The notes beneath the pieces were generated by a model. It was not told where the DNA came from. It worked only from the letters and a program-made list of their open reading frames with translations, and made no database searches. Of a stretch of DNA of 64,000 nt, positions 24,691 to 34,473 are shown one piece after another; positions within the stretch are counted from its first letter, which is position 1; each line of letters begins with the position of its first letter. The position numbers and the translations under genes are program-made. The stretch spans positions 37,944,001 to 38,008,000 of the forward strand of contig OX467082.1 of NCBI GenBank assembly GCA_950106755.1. Reading direction: 5' to 3'. This DNA comes from Climacium dendroides. Its lineage: Eukaryota > Streptophyta > Bryopsida > Hypnales > Climaciaceae.

Positions 24691-25124
24691 ACACTAATAA
24701 AGATTTATAAAAACTCCAAAAGTTTTCTAAAAGATTCCAAAAGATTTCAAAAAGATTCCAAATTCAACACAAAACTGTTGATTTGGTCATTGCACTACTC
24801 AAATCAACAAAAAATTGTTGTCCATTTTTGTTGATTTTTACAAAAATTCAAAAATCTATTCAAACAGTCATTACAGTGCCCAAAACAACAAAAATCAACA
24901 AAGAACTGTTGATTTTCTGTTGATTTGGTCATGATTTTCTAGTAGTGTTTTCAATCCCTATTGTAAAAGGGAGCTTTCAAAGGCCAATGCTCCAACTAGC
25001 ATTCATAGAATTGGCTAAAATTTGTTCCATTGCTACTTAAAATTTTCAATAACTACATATAGATTGGAGAAAAGCCTTGAAAAAAATTAGATTTTAGCCA
25101 AGTATACGACACTAAACAATAGAA

Positions 25125-25310
25125 TTTGATAGCCAATTTGCAACTTCCTCCACATTGGAATTAGCATCTATTTAGTCAACTTTGTTTTATAGTACTCCCA
25201 AGAATCCTTTACAACTTGTAAAATCCTTTCTTTTCTATTTTTTTAATACTACTCACTCTCAAGATAGCCCAAGTTGATGTGTGTTTGTCTTGAAGGTAGC
25301 ATATTGCACT
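25125..25310 (+). repeat. Dispersed repeat R6, copy 1
   Basis: It shares TTGATAGCC, CACATTGGAATTAGCATCTA and ATACTACTCACTC-like blocks in order with 61493-61700. Copy R5-3 follows immediately, which suggests that R6 and R5 may be parts of one longer element. Confidence 0.5.
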
Positions 25311-25316
25311 AAGATT

Positions 25317-25692
25317 GAGGCACCAATTGTCAACCACACCCAACTTGTAGGGGTGCAATATTTCCAACTCAAACTAAAATGTGTATTTTTGGTCTTTTAC
25401 AAGGTTGGGACTAACAAGATTATGACACATGTCCCAAAGTAGTGAGCAAGAAAGTAGGAAGTAGTGAGCAGGAAAGTAGTTCTTAAATGATCGAAATTGA
25501 AAGACTCTAAACATAGACTATTGGTGAAGTGCACTTTTTGGCTCCCAAAATTCAGAGTATTTTCAATTTTGAGAGTACAAAACTCTGGAAATTTTGCGAT
25601 CCCCATATTTCCTATCTTCCTACTAAGGAAAAATTTCCACCACCTTGTATTGCACATGATCTGCTTCAAAATTGCTTAAAAGATCGGGTACT
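25317..25692 (+). repeat. Dispersed ~400-bp repeat R5, copy 3
   Basis: It starts GAGGCACCAATTGTCAACCA and is colinear with 11656-12070. Small open frames across it are not recognisable. Confidence 0.5.
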
Positions 25693-25694
25693 CA

Positions 25695-25880
25695 CTTCCA
25701 TAAACCTTTTTTTCTTAAAACAAATGATAAGAATTTCATTGCAAAAGGATAAAATACGAGACACCAGTGACCAGCCACAAGTGGCCTGGCGGGGACATAA
25801 AAGTTCCTGGATCACTGGCTCCAACTGGGGCTCTCAATTAATGGGGGTACTTCAACTGAGCCACCGACAGAGGCACTTTT
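25695..25880 (-). mobile_element. SINE-like element
   Basis: On the minus strand a tRNA A-box-like GGTGGCTCAGTTGAAG is followed by a degenerate B-box (AGTTGGAGCC). Next come GGTCACTGGTGTCTCGTA and a 3' end TTGCAATGAAATTCTTATC running into an A-rich tail. This resembles plant tRNA-derived SINEs. A similar 3' end recurs at 60995-61030 and 47145-47200. The B-box is weak, so confidence is moderate. Confidence 0.5.
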
Positions 25881-25889
25881 CAAAATAGT

Positions 25890-28205
25890 GAAGCAAAATT
25901 ATTGGTTGTGTCTTTTCAGAGTCCACATGGCTACAATTTCTTAGTATTTTCATGACCTTTTTTTATTTTTAAATTTTTAAATTTTTTTTGTTTTTATTTA
26001 TTTTAGTTAACAAATGGAACAAACCATTGCATTAAAAAAACAAACTAAGAACAACGATCAATCCAAAGGGTAGACAATGAAGAGATAAGAGGAAGGAACG
26101 GCTAAAGCAAAAAAGACTATAGAAGCAAACAAAGGGGAATATGAGCTATTTCTAGTGTACTGAAAATATGAAAAAATTTCTCTCTACCAAAACACCTACA
26201 ACTGGTGGGTATCTATTTTTTTCTCTTTGCAATGGAATCCTTTTTCATTCATGTCAAAAAAAAAAAAAAGAAGAAAAAAAAATTCAATATGGAAAGAGCT
26301 ATATTCAGTGCCTCAGAGCCCAAATATCTAGTAGCATCTTGTAGTTGGATTGATAATTTGTGCAACAAATGGAAATTAATTGGAAATTTAATGTTCCAAA
26401 AGCTAATTCAATGCCTTATTAATGATGATCTCAATTAAGTTTTAGGTTCAAAGTTGTAACATTAGGGGCTATCACATCTTATCCAAGAATGTAACTTCTA
26501 TGAAGAATGAGAAGAAATGGAGTGATTATAAAGAAGAGCCAATAGGAGCCCTTCTCCATGAACGTGTGATTTCCCTTTTCACTGTGTCAAGAATGACTTC
26601 TAGAGGTGAAGAATGCATGTGAAGATTGAAAAGCTATGGAAAAGATCAACAAGCTGTGTCAATCTTTGAAGATTAATTATGGAAAAAAGAAAGTATTATA
26701 ACCCCTATTATTGACCCACAATGTTGAGGTCTCTCTTTTTCTTTTTTGAATGAAGGAAGCCTTGTGCGCTAATACCAACTCTTAAATTAAACTCAACATG
26801 TCATGGGATTCAAGTCCTAAGATATCTAGTCAGAAGAAAGATCCCTTTAGCCTTGGCAAAGGAATGGGTGAAGGGACCTTAGAGTTTTACAATATTATAG
26901 TAACTATGGCAAATGCTATATTGGCTATCAAGGAATTAAGGAAGAGGTAAAATCTATTTTTGTAAATGTTGGAGATAACATATTGCTATCAAGGTCTTTA
27001 TATAACTTTAGTTTTATTATTATGGAGTTTGAAGACCAAGGTCCCATAACATTCTTGAACTTCACAACAAAGAACCTTTTGTGTTCTATAAATCAAGGCT
27101 CCTTTTATAGTGAAAAAATTGATTGCAAGCTTGCCCGTGAATCGGGGCCATTGTAACACAAATTATTTTTGTGATGGTAACATTGTAGAAGGACCTTGAA
27201 GCTTTGTTACTCAAGTGAGGATGTTATGCTAATTGGCATTTGTGAAGATGGAGAATTGTGAGTTAAAAAAATTGACTATCAAGATGAAAAAGACAACAAT
27301 TGCAAAATGTCTTGTGGGGTTCATCTCCCAAATTGAATTTAATCCAAACTACCTACCTTGAAAAAGGGTGCATGGCATAGTAAAAAGCCTCTTCAACAAG
27401 TCAAATATCTCATTTTTATTGTTCTTGGTCTAAAACATGTACCTTTAACTTTGTCAAATCCAAATCTAGATTGAAACAAGGATAGAAATAACCCATACAA
27501 CTTGTTAGCTCTAATTCTTTGTTATTTCGTACTTCTTTTTCTACATGATTATGCATTTCAAGGTTGAATGTATAGGGCCAATTTACACCAAGGTTAAAGC
27601 AAAAGACTTCTTGAATTAGGTTGAGAAGTAGGTAGTGGTTGAGACCCATGTCGATTCCTCATGAATGAAAAATCCACTTGCAATCTATGTGGCTAGTCCG
27701 TAGTTGCAAAGCAAATGGACAAGAGGTACTTTAGTAAGGTAGAAATACCTAAAAGTAAAATTTTCCATCCTCCAACTCTAAAGAATGGCCTTGAATGAAT
27801 GCTTCCAAGACTCAAAACTACCATAACTTTTTAGATGCAATTCATGAGAGGTGAGGAGTTTTTGAGACAACCAAAGAAAGTTAAGACATTTTGTGCTTTA
27901 AGGGTTCAAGGTGAGCTTAGTGTTACTGTTAGGCTATTCTTTATCTTCAACTTTGAAAATTTGTAAAATATTATTAGAGTGTTGGAAAATTATAAACCTA
28001 CTTGGATTGTGTTTCTTTCAAGAGTCTACCAATAATCTCGTCAATTTTTTTTCATTATTCAGCCTTTAGAATAGTGGAACGAGAAAAATGTTGTTTTTAA
28101 GTGTTTTTACCTTACTCTACTCTCCCAGTTGGTCTAATTTCATATACACTTGATCTCCCATTGAAAAGCAGGTGGGGGTGGTTTTTAGTAGGGTTAAATT
28201 TTTTT
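25890..28205. other. AT-rich intergenic DNA
   Basis: No gene recognised. A SINE/LINE-like tail (inverted) lies near 26010-26040, and 26495-26650 is related to 23320-23500. The remainder is low complexity with scattered short open frames. Confidence 0.4.
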
Positions 28206-28432
28206 GGTCAAGGTAAATCACCCCCCTCGTTGTCCTCTTCAAGGATACATGCAAAAAAAGCCCCCCTATTTTGTACTTGAAAATTTTATCTTGTATATGT
28301 CCTATCTAATTTGATGCCTTTGATTGCAAATATGAATTCAAAATTTGCAAATCTCATTATGTGTGGCAACTCAAAAATAAAAATTTAACGTTTTTCCTTA
28401 GGGATGTGTGAGGGGGTCAATTCATCTTGACC
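28206..28432. mobile_element. MITE with GGTCAAGGT ends
   Basis: Left end GGTCAAGGTAAATCACCCCC and right end, read inversely, GGTCAAGATGAATTGACCCC form ~24-base terminal inverted repeats around a 227-bp element. A relative lies inverted at about 14510-14742. It is followed by a (TTTTA)n tract at 28433-28480. Confidence 0.7.
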
Positions 28433-28559
28433 ATTTTTTTTATTTTTTTATTTTTTATTTTTTATTTTTTTATTTTTAATCATTTGGCAAGATATTTCTT
28501 CAATACTCATGCGATATTTGGGTGATACGTGATGATATCTATATCAAAAGTAGGTGATA

Positions 28560-28765
28560 CATACATTGAATAGGGGTCTTAAAGGGACCAAAAAATTATG
28601 AGGGCTTATTGTGTACAACTGTAGATGTTTGAAAATTGAAAATTGTAGATGTATCACCTCCAAACACTTCAATAACTATTGATGTACAACAAAGGTAGAA
28701 ATTTATATAGTGTGTAATGTCCATTATTTAACATGGGTCCCCTTAAAAACCCTATTCAGTGTATG
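28560..28765. mobile_element. MITE with CATACATTGAATAGGG ends, upstream of RLP B
   Basis: CATACATTGAATAGGGGTCT at the left matches, inversely, the right end CCCTATTCAGTGTATG, giving ~30-base inverted ends and a 206-bp element. It sits about 1.1 kb before the RLP B start codon, at the edge of the GC-rich promoter region. Confidence 0.75.
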
Positions 28766-28859
28766 TAAAATTTGACTAATAGTCTCCAAATATAGCAGTA
28801 ATCAGGCTATTTTGACACCCCAAATACCTAACTGAAAATTTCCTTTCCAGAAAATAGCC

Positions 28860-29906
28860 AACATCTTTTGACTGTAGCCAACTGGTGAGGAGTCGTGCAT
28901 CGAAACACAGTCACTCCCCGTGCGGGGCCGCCTTCTAAATCCTACCATTCCAAGTCGTAACTTCCGCCCTCGATTCCCCAACCGCTCGCCATTGCCGCCG
29001 CTCTCCACTGGGATCCCCAGCCGAGCTCTGGGCCGAGGCCCGTCGAACCTTCATCACTGCAGTCCATTTCGCTGCAGCACACAACCTCGCAAACCTCGGA
29101 TGGATGGGCTCCTCTCTATCAAATCCCCTCCTACAAATTGGAATGGTCGACATCAGCTCAGTATTTGACTTGCAGTGAAGAATTCAATCCAACAAGCATT
29201 CTGGGTAGGTGGTTGCTGTTGTTGGAATGCTCCAGGAGTATATGGCATTTGGCAATTCGGGGAGGTTTTGAGGGAGATTTTGCTGCTGCTGCTGCTGCTG
29301 CTGCGGTGTTACGTACGGGGACCACGGAGCTTGCAGCCTTCTCAGTGACAGATTCGCCATCGTGCATTTGAATCGTGGATACGATTGTGGAGGCGATTGG
29401 GGATTCCTCATGAGGTGAGAGCATTCACGGAGGGAGAGAAGATCCTCGCTTGATTTTCTATATTACGGGCGTATGGGAAGTTTCGAAGAGGGTTTTGCAC
29501 GAGGAAGGGGGGTGGGGGGATGAGGGAAATGGGGGGAATAGAGGAGCCAGTGGTGTCCATAAATTTTCTCTAGTGGTAACGATGTAAACTGGGAAGGATT
29601 ACAATCCGGGAAACAAACAATCTGCTTGAGACGTACTTTTGTACGTTGTTAATCCGAGTAATGCGAGTGCAGTATGATCTTGTTGGGATTCCTCCATGAG
29701 GCTAGCTCGTGCACTAGCAAGCTTAGATCTGAGCGACAGCAATGTGCTCTGGTTCAAACCCATTGATATTTCGGATTGGTGCTTTGTCTTCCTAGTGCTG
29801 CGCTCCTTTGGAATTGTGCGATCGATCTGAAATTCTAGTCTTGACAACTCGAGAGTGTGAATTGCAGAAGCTGATGCGCAGCTGAGGGAGCTTCGTTTGC
29901 GAAACG
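28860..29906 (+). promoter_or_regulatory. GC-rich promoter / 5' leader region of RLP B
   Basis: Base composition rises sharply from about 28890. The region holds a (TGC)8 run at 29281-29304. Possible leader splice sites include TTGCAG at 29170-29175 and GAATTGCAG near 29868, just before the coding start. No protein reading frame is convincing on either strand. Promoter role is inferred from position and composition. Confidence 0.4.
29281..29304 (+). repeat. (TGC)8 trinucleotide repeat
   Basis: Eight uninterrupted TGC units lie about 600 bp before the RLP B start codon. Depending on the transcription start, they may be in the leader. Confidence 0.9.
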
Positions 29907-32900
29907 ATGGAGATTCCGGTGGTTTTCCTGGCACTGTGGCTCTCGATTGTGCTGGCATCTTCCTCCTCCAGAAGCGTCACCGGCGAGGTTGGGGCTTGGT
30001 CTCAAGGGGAGTGGGATGAGAGAGATTCAGAGGTGGGGAGTGTGGGGGTTCGCAAGTTGCTGCAATCTAACGCCAGCCTGGACGACCAGAACGGACTCCT
30101 GGAGTTGAAGCGCAGCGTTTCTGATCCCAACGGCACTCTGAGTTCGTGGGATGCAAGTCGCAATGGAGACCACTGTGCGTGGGCCGGCGTCACTTGCAGC
30201 AACACCACCATCCGTCGCGTCGTCTATCTCAATCTCACAGGTGATGCACCGCACCTCTGTTGTGCCTCCGTCTCTTGCAACCCTATTTTGGTGAAGTTCT
30301 GTGTGGAAATGTGCCGTTAGAGTGCGAGAAATTAGGAATTGGATGGGGTTTTAGTTGCGTAACTGAAAGCTTTAAACTTAATTACAATCTAGGTTAAGCG
30401 TAGACACTGTAGAAAACTGGACAGAAACAGACGTCTTTGGTATGATACCATAATTAGGCCGTCATTTTCAGGCACATGTCATTAAATAATGGATACCCTG
30501 CACAAGGATGACAGCCAGTGGTATTTTCACTTGAGTAATCCTAACCGAACAACGTGTACTGTGAGAATCATGTAATAATGGACAAATGGACACGCCAAGA
30601 ATGATAGGTAGGGCATTCAAGAGGTCTCCCTTTCTCCGTGTCTTTTGAGATTATCTTAAATTTTTTTAAATTAAAATTAAAATTTTTAGACGTCTTTTGA
30701 GAATTCAGATTTCAGATGCTTATCTCAAATTTCATTAAAATGGCATATTCCATCAGATAACGCAGTGTAAATTGTAAAAGTGATATCTAGGAAGTTAGGT
30801 CTAGATCTGAGATTTCAAATGGCTCCAATTGCCCTGATTCCTGCGTGAGAGCTACTTGTTGGATGCTTTAAGATCTAGAATTTAAGATAGGTTTAGAGCT
30901 GAGGTTTCAAATGACTCCCGTTCCATACGAACGTCTCAAACTGCTCTGGTTCCTACTTCCTAATTGAGATCGAGCCCTCAGAATCTGAATCCGCCATTTA
31001 TTTTGGGTGAAATTCCGCCAATGCAACGAACACAACCATTGAAAAATTTGTATCCGGGCAAATAATAATAGCTCGACCTCGGGAAAATTGCAGGCACTGC
31101 CAACGCAAGTCTCGTCGGAGTGTCATTTCCCAACATCTCCTCTCTCTCGGCTCTCCAAAACCTTACCCTCTCCAACCACCACCTCGGAGGCTCTCTCCCC
31201 GACTCCCTCAGCACCCTCCTCTCCCTCCAAAGCCTCGACCTCAGCCACAACAACTTCACGGGCGGCATCCCCACCGCCCTCAGCAACCTCACACGCCTCA
31301 TCAACCTCGATCTCAGCGACAACAACATCACGGGCCCCATCCCTCCTTCTCTCGGCCATCTCTCCAATCTCCAGAGCCTGAATCTCAACCAAAACCTCTT
31401 AGTTGGCTCCCTTCCTGGTGAGCTTGGAAACCTCCACCAGTTGCAGAGCTTGCTGCTTAGTGAGAACAACATTTCAGGATTCATCCCTACGGAGCTTTGG
31501 GTGGATCCCAGCTTCTGCGCGAATTTGGTGAATGTCGACATGGGGGACAACAACTTCACGGGTCCTTTACCGTCTGAATTTTCCAGGTGTAAGAATCTGA
31601 CGTTCTTCGACGTGTCGGAGAATCATTTCGAGGGTGAGATTGACGCCGGTTTTGGAGGGTTGGGGAAGTTAGTGACGTTTCTAGTGCACCAGAATGAGCT
31701 CACAGGGACGATTCCTGCCAGTTTTGGAAACTGTTCCAAGTTGTCAAGCTTTTCTGTGCACAGTAATCACTTGGAAGGCGAGATCCCTACCACGCTGGCG
31801 AATTGTCCGGAGCTTCAGGGTTTTTTGATCCAGAACCAGAACATTTCGGGAACGATTCCATCCGGGTTTGCGAATCTGCAGAAGCTGAGCGTGGTGTATT
31901 TCCAGAATAATAAAATTACTGGGAGGTTGGATCACTTAGAGAATTGTAGTGCCATGATGCAGATCCATGGGGAGAATAACCACATGGAAGGGCCGTTGCC
32001 GAAGTTTTTTGGGGACAAGTGTGAGAATTTGACGCATTTGTTTGTGTCCGGGAATAATTTCACGGGGGGGATTCCGCCCGAGCTGGCGGACTGTCCCAAG
32101 CTGGAGAACATTGGGGTGAGCTGGAACAAATTGAATGGGACCATTCCAACGGTATTCTCCAAGTGCACACGAATGGAGAATTTTCAGATCGATAACAACG
32201 AGTTCACGGGGACGATTCCGCCCGAGTTTGGCAACTGGTCGACTTCCATTCATATCATGTACCTGCAGAACAATAAGCTAACGGGGATCATCCCTAAGGA
32301 GCTAGCAAATTGTACGGAGTTGTTGCAATTCCATGCGCAGGACAATCCCATGTTGTCGGGAGAAATTCCGCCCGAGTTCGGCAACTTGCAGAAACTGGAG
32401 AACTTGGTGAGTTGTTGCTGTACCACTATTTTCCTTTAATCCTATTATTTCAGCTCTCCATTTTCATGGTTTTAAGAAAACTATTTCAACTGTTCATATT
32501 CGAAAAATGTAATATATTCAAATAGGGTCCATTTCTATGTACCCTCAGAATCAGAAATTAATCCATTATGAATATTGAACCAAATGAAGGTCCTTTTGTG
32601 TCCAAATTTCATTCCTATGGTATCCCAGTAGTCTATCCTAGTAGCTAATCGTCGCTGGACATTGGCTTATGGAGAAATTCTTCAAGCATGTTATCGATGG
32701 ACATTTTTGTTTCTCCTGTGATCGAGATCATTGCATGTGCTTTAGAAAAAAGAGGTTTGAAGAGAAGAAATGAAAGTCACTATGCGACTCCTCGGAAGGA
32801 AGTCATTCGAAATCTTGAAGCTCAATCTGAGCCGCAAGGGTCCTTCTGGAGGATCGTTCTTTAGGTGTTTTTTTTTCTATTTAAAAGTATTAATTTTTCC

Positions 32901-34325
32901 TTGGATCATCGTTCCTCTGGAACTCCGCTTACATATGGCTACTGTAGATTTATGGATCGATCTAATATGTACACGTATCTTTTTTTTTTCTTAAAGGTGG
33001 TTTACAACACCAACATCTCGGGTGAGATCCCCGCCTCCCTGGGCAACTGCACCAACCTCAAATACCTCGTCCTGAACAACAACACCCTCTCCGGCCCCAT
33101 CCCCTCCACCCTCGGCAACTGCACCAAACTCTCCCTCGTCTTGCTCGCCGACAACGCCCTCTCCGGCCCCATCCCATCCACTCTCAGCAACTGCACCTCC
33201 CTCGAGAGCTTGGACTTGTCCAACAACCAGCTCACAGGCACAATCCCCTCCTCTCTCCAAACCTGCTTCTCTCTCAAATATCTTTTTCTTAACAAAAACC
33301 TCCTCACCGGCAACTTCACTCTCAACATGAGCAACTTGAGCAAGCTCCAGTCGGTGGCCGCAAGCAACAACGGCATCACGGGAGACGTTTTCCCTTCTTT
33401 GGCGACGCTAAACAGCAGCATCAACCTTACCGCAATCGACTTCACCTCAAACTCCCTCACGGGAAGCATTCCGGAGTCTTTCGACGTTACCAGGTTGGGG
33501 AATCTGAAGCTACTGTTACTAGGGAACAATCATCTTACTGGTCCTATTCCAGAGTGGATCTGGAACTTGCCGACACTGCAACTTCTGGAGCTTAAAAACA
33601 ACTCTTTCTCGGGGACGCTGGTGGGGAGCAGTTTCAGTAAGTTGCAGGGGTACATCAACACGTCACTTTCGGATGGTGGGTCTCTTGATGATGGATCCAC
33701 GTCGACTTACATTCCTAGTGTGCAAATCACAGTGAGCGGCGCGGTTGTGACGTATACAACGTTTATCGACTACTTGATCTCCATGCAGTTGTCGCATAAT
33801 CAGTTGACGGGTGCGATTCCTAGTGAAATCACGGAACTAGCCCGGATGAAGTACCTAGACCTCTCCTTCAACGCTTTCACTGGGGAGATTCCGTCCAATA
33901 TTGGGGCTTTGTCTTCACTGGTATCGCTACGGCTTTCCAATAACAAGCTGTCGGGGGTAATTCCGGAGTCGATCACAAAAATCGCTACTCTGCAGGGGCT
34001 CTATCTGGCGGAGAATGATCTGTCGGGGCAGATTCCGGAAGGGGGACAGATACAGACTATGAATAATGACTCGTTCTGGCATCCCGGGAATAAGGGTTTA
34101 TGTGGCAAGCCGTTGGATTTGAGTAGATACTCTTGTAAGACGTCAAGGGCGTCGACGTTCAATGAGTTGTTTTCGACGCCGGGGTTTGTGGTTGGATTCG
34201 TGGTGGGGTTTCTGTCGGTGTCGGTGTTTTTCTTGATGTGGAAACCTGCGCGGCGGTTGGTGGTTAAGGAGCCGGCGAAGAAGGGATCGACTGGGTTGTG
34301 GAATCCCGAGAAGGGGAATTTCTAG
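29907..34325 (+). CDS. LRR receptor-like protein, copy B (complete, three exons)
   Basis: Coding exons are 29907-30240, 31094-32406 and 32997-34325 (334 + 1313 + 1329 bases, 991 aa). Splice sites are CACAG|GTGATG, TTGCAG|GC, TTG|GTGAGT and TTAAAG|GTGG, with phases that keep LRRs unbroken. Residues 1 to about 26 are a signal peptide (MEIPVVFLALWLSIVLA). The LRR N-terminal cap has W81, C90 and C97. LRRs run from about 105, an island around YIPSVQITVSGAVVTYTTF precedes the last four LRRs, and GNKGLCGKPL forms the C-terminal cap. A transmembrane helix at about 943-963 carries GxxxG repeats (GFVVGFVVGF), followed by a basic 29-residue tail. There is no kinase domain. In this family (Cf-type RLPs) the GxxxG helix typically associates with a SOBIR1-like adaptor kinase; that partner is inferred here. 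It converges with the HMA gene. Confidence 0.92.
30241..31093 (+). other. Intron 1 of RLP B
   Basis: The 853-base AT-rich intron splits the cap region from the LRRs after one base of a Gly codon. Removing it gives a continuous LNLTGTANASLVGVSF. I saw no inserted element. Confidence 0.85.
32407..32996 (+). other. Intron 2 of RLP B
   Basis: The intron is 590 bases and nearly identical to the copy A intron. An open frame entering from 32865 has no LRR character and is not translated in this model. Splicing joins LQKLENL to VVYNTNISGEIP, a regular LRR. Confidence 0.85.
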
Positions 34326-34399
34326 GGTTTAGGGTTTAGGATTGTTTGAGGTCGGGTGTTGGTGTATCATAGTTGTTGAGGTTAATAGCACTCAGGGAA

Positions 34400-34473
34400 T
34401 TTTTGAGTTGCGTATTTGTGAGTTGAATCACTGTGTACACAGTGATCCAACTCACAAATACGCAACTCAAAAA
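34400..34473. repeat. Near-perfect 74-bp palindrome 3' of RLP B
   Basis: The arms are 37 bases each with no spacer, centred on GTGT|ACAC at 34436/34437, with a single mismatch (G-U compatible in RNA). It lies 75 bases after the stop codon, probably in the 3' untranslated region. Copy A has lost much of the second arm. Confidence 0.9.

Larger units (their letters stand above)
23516..24947. mobile_element. Complete non-autonomous CACTA-type transposon
   Basis: The left end is CACTAGTAGAAAA and the right end reads inversely CACTACTAGAAAA, the plant CACTA (En/Spm-like) terminal signature. The flanks are TTT at 23513-23515 and 24948-24950, the three-base duplication expected for this superfamily. 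Subterminal repeats of TGTTGATTTGGTC occur near both ends in opposing orientation. The 1,432-bp element encodes no transposase. It carries a tRNA-like segment, a ~160-bp-arm hairpin and a 42-bp tandem array. Confidence 0.88.
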
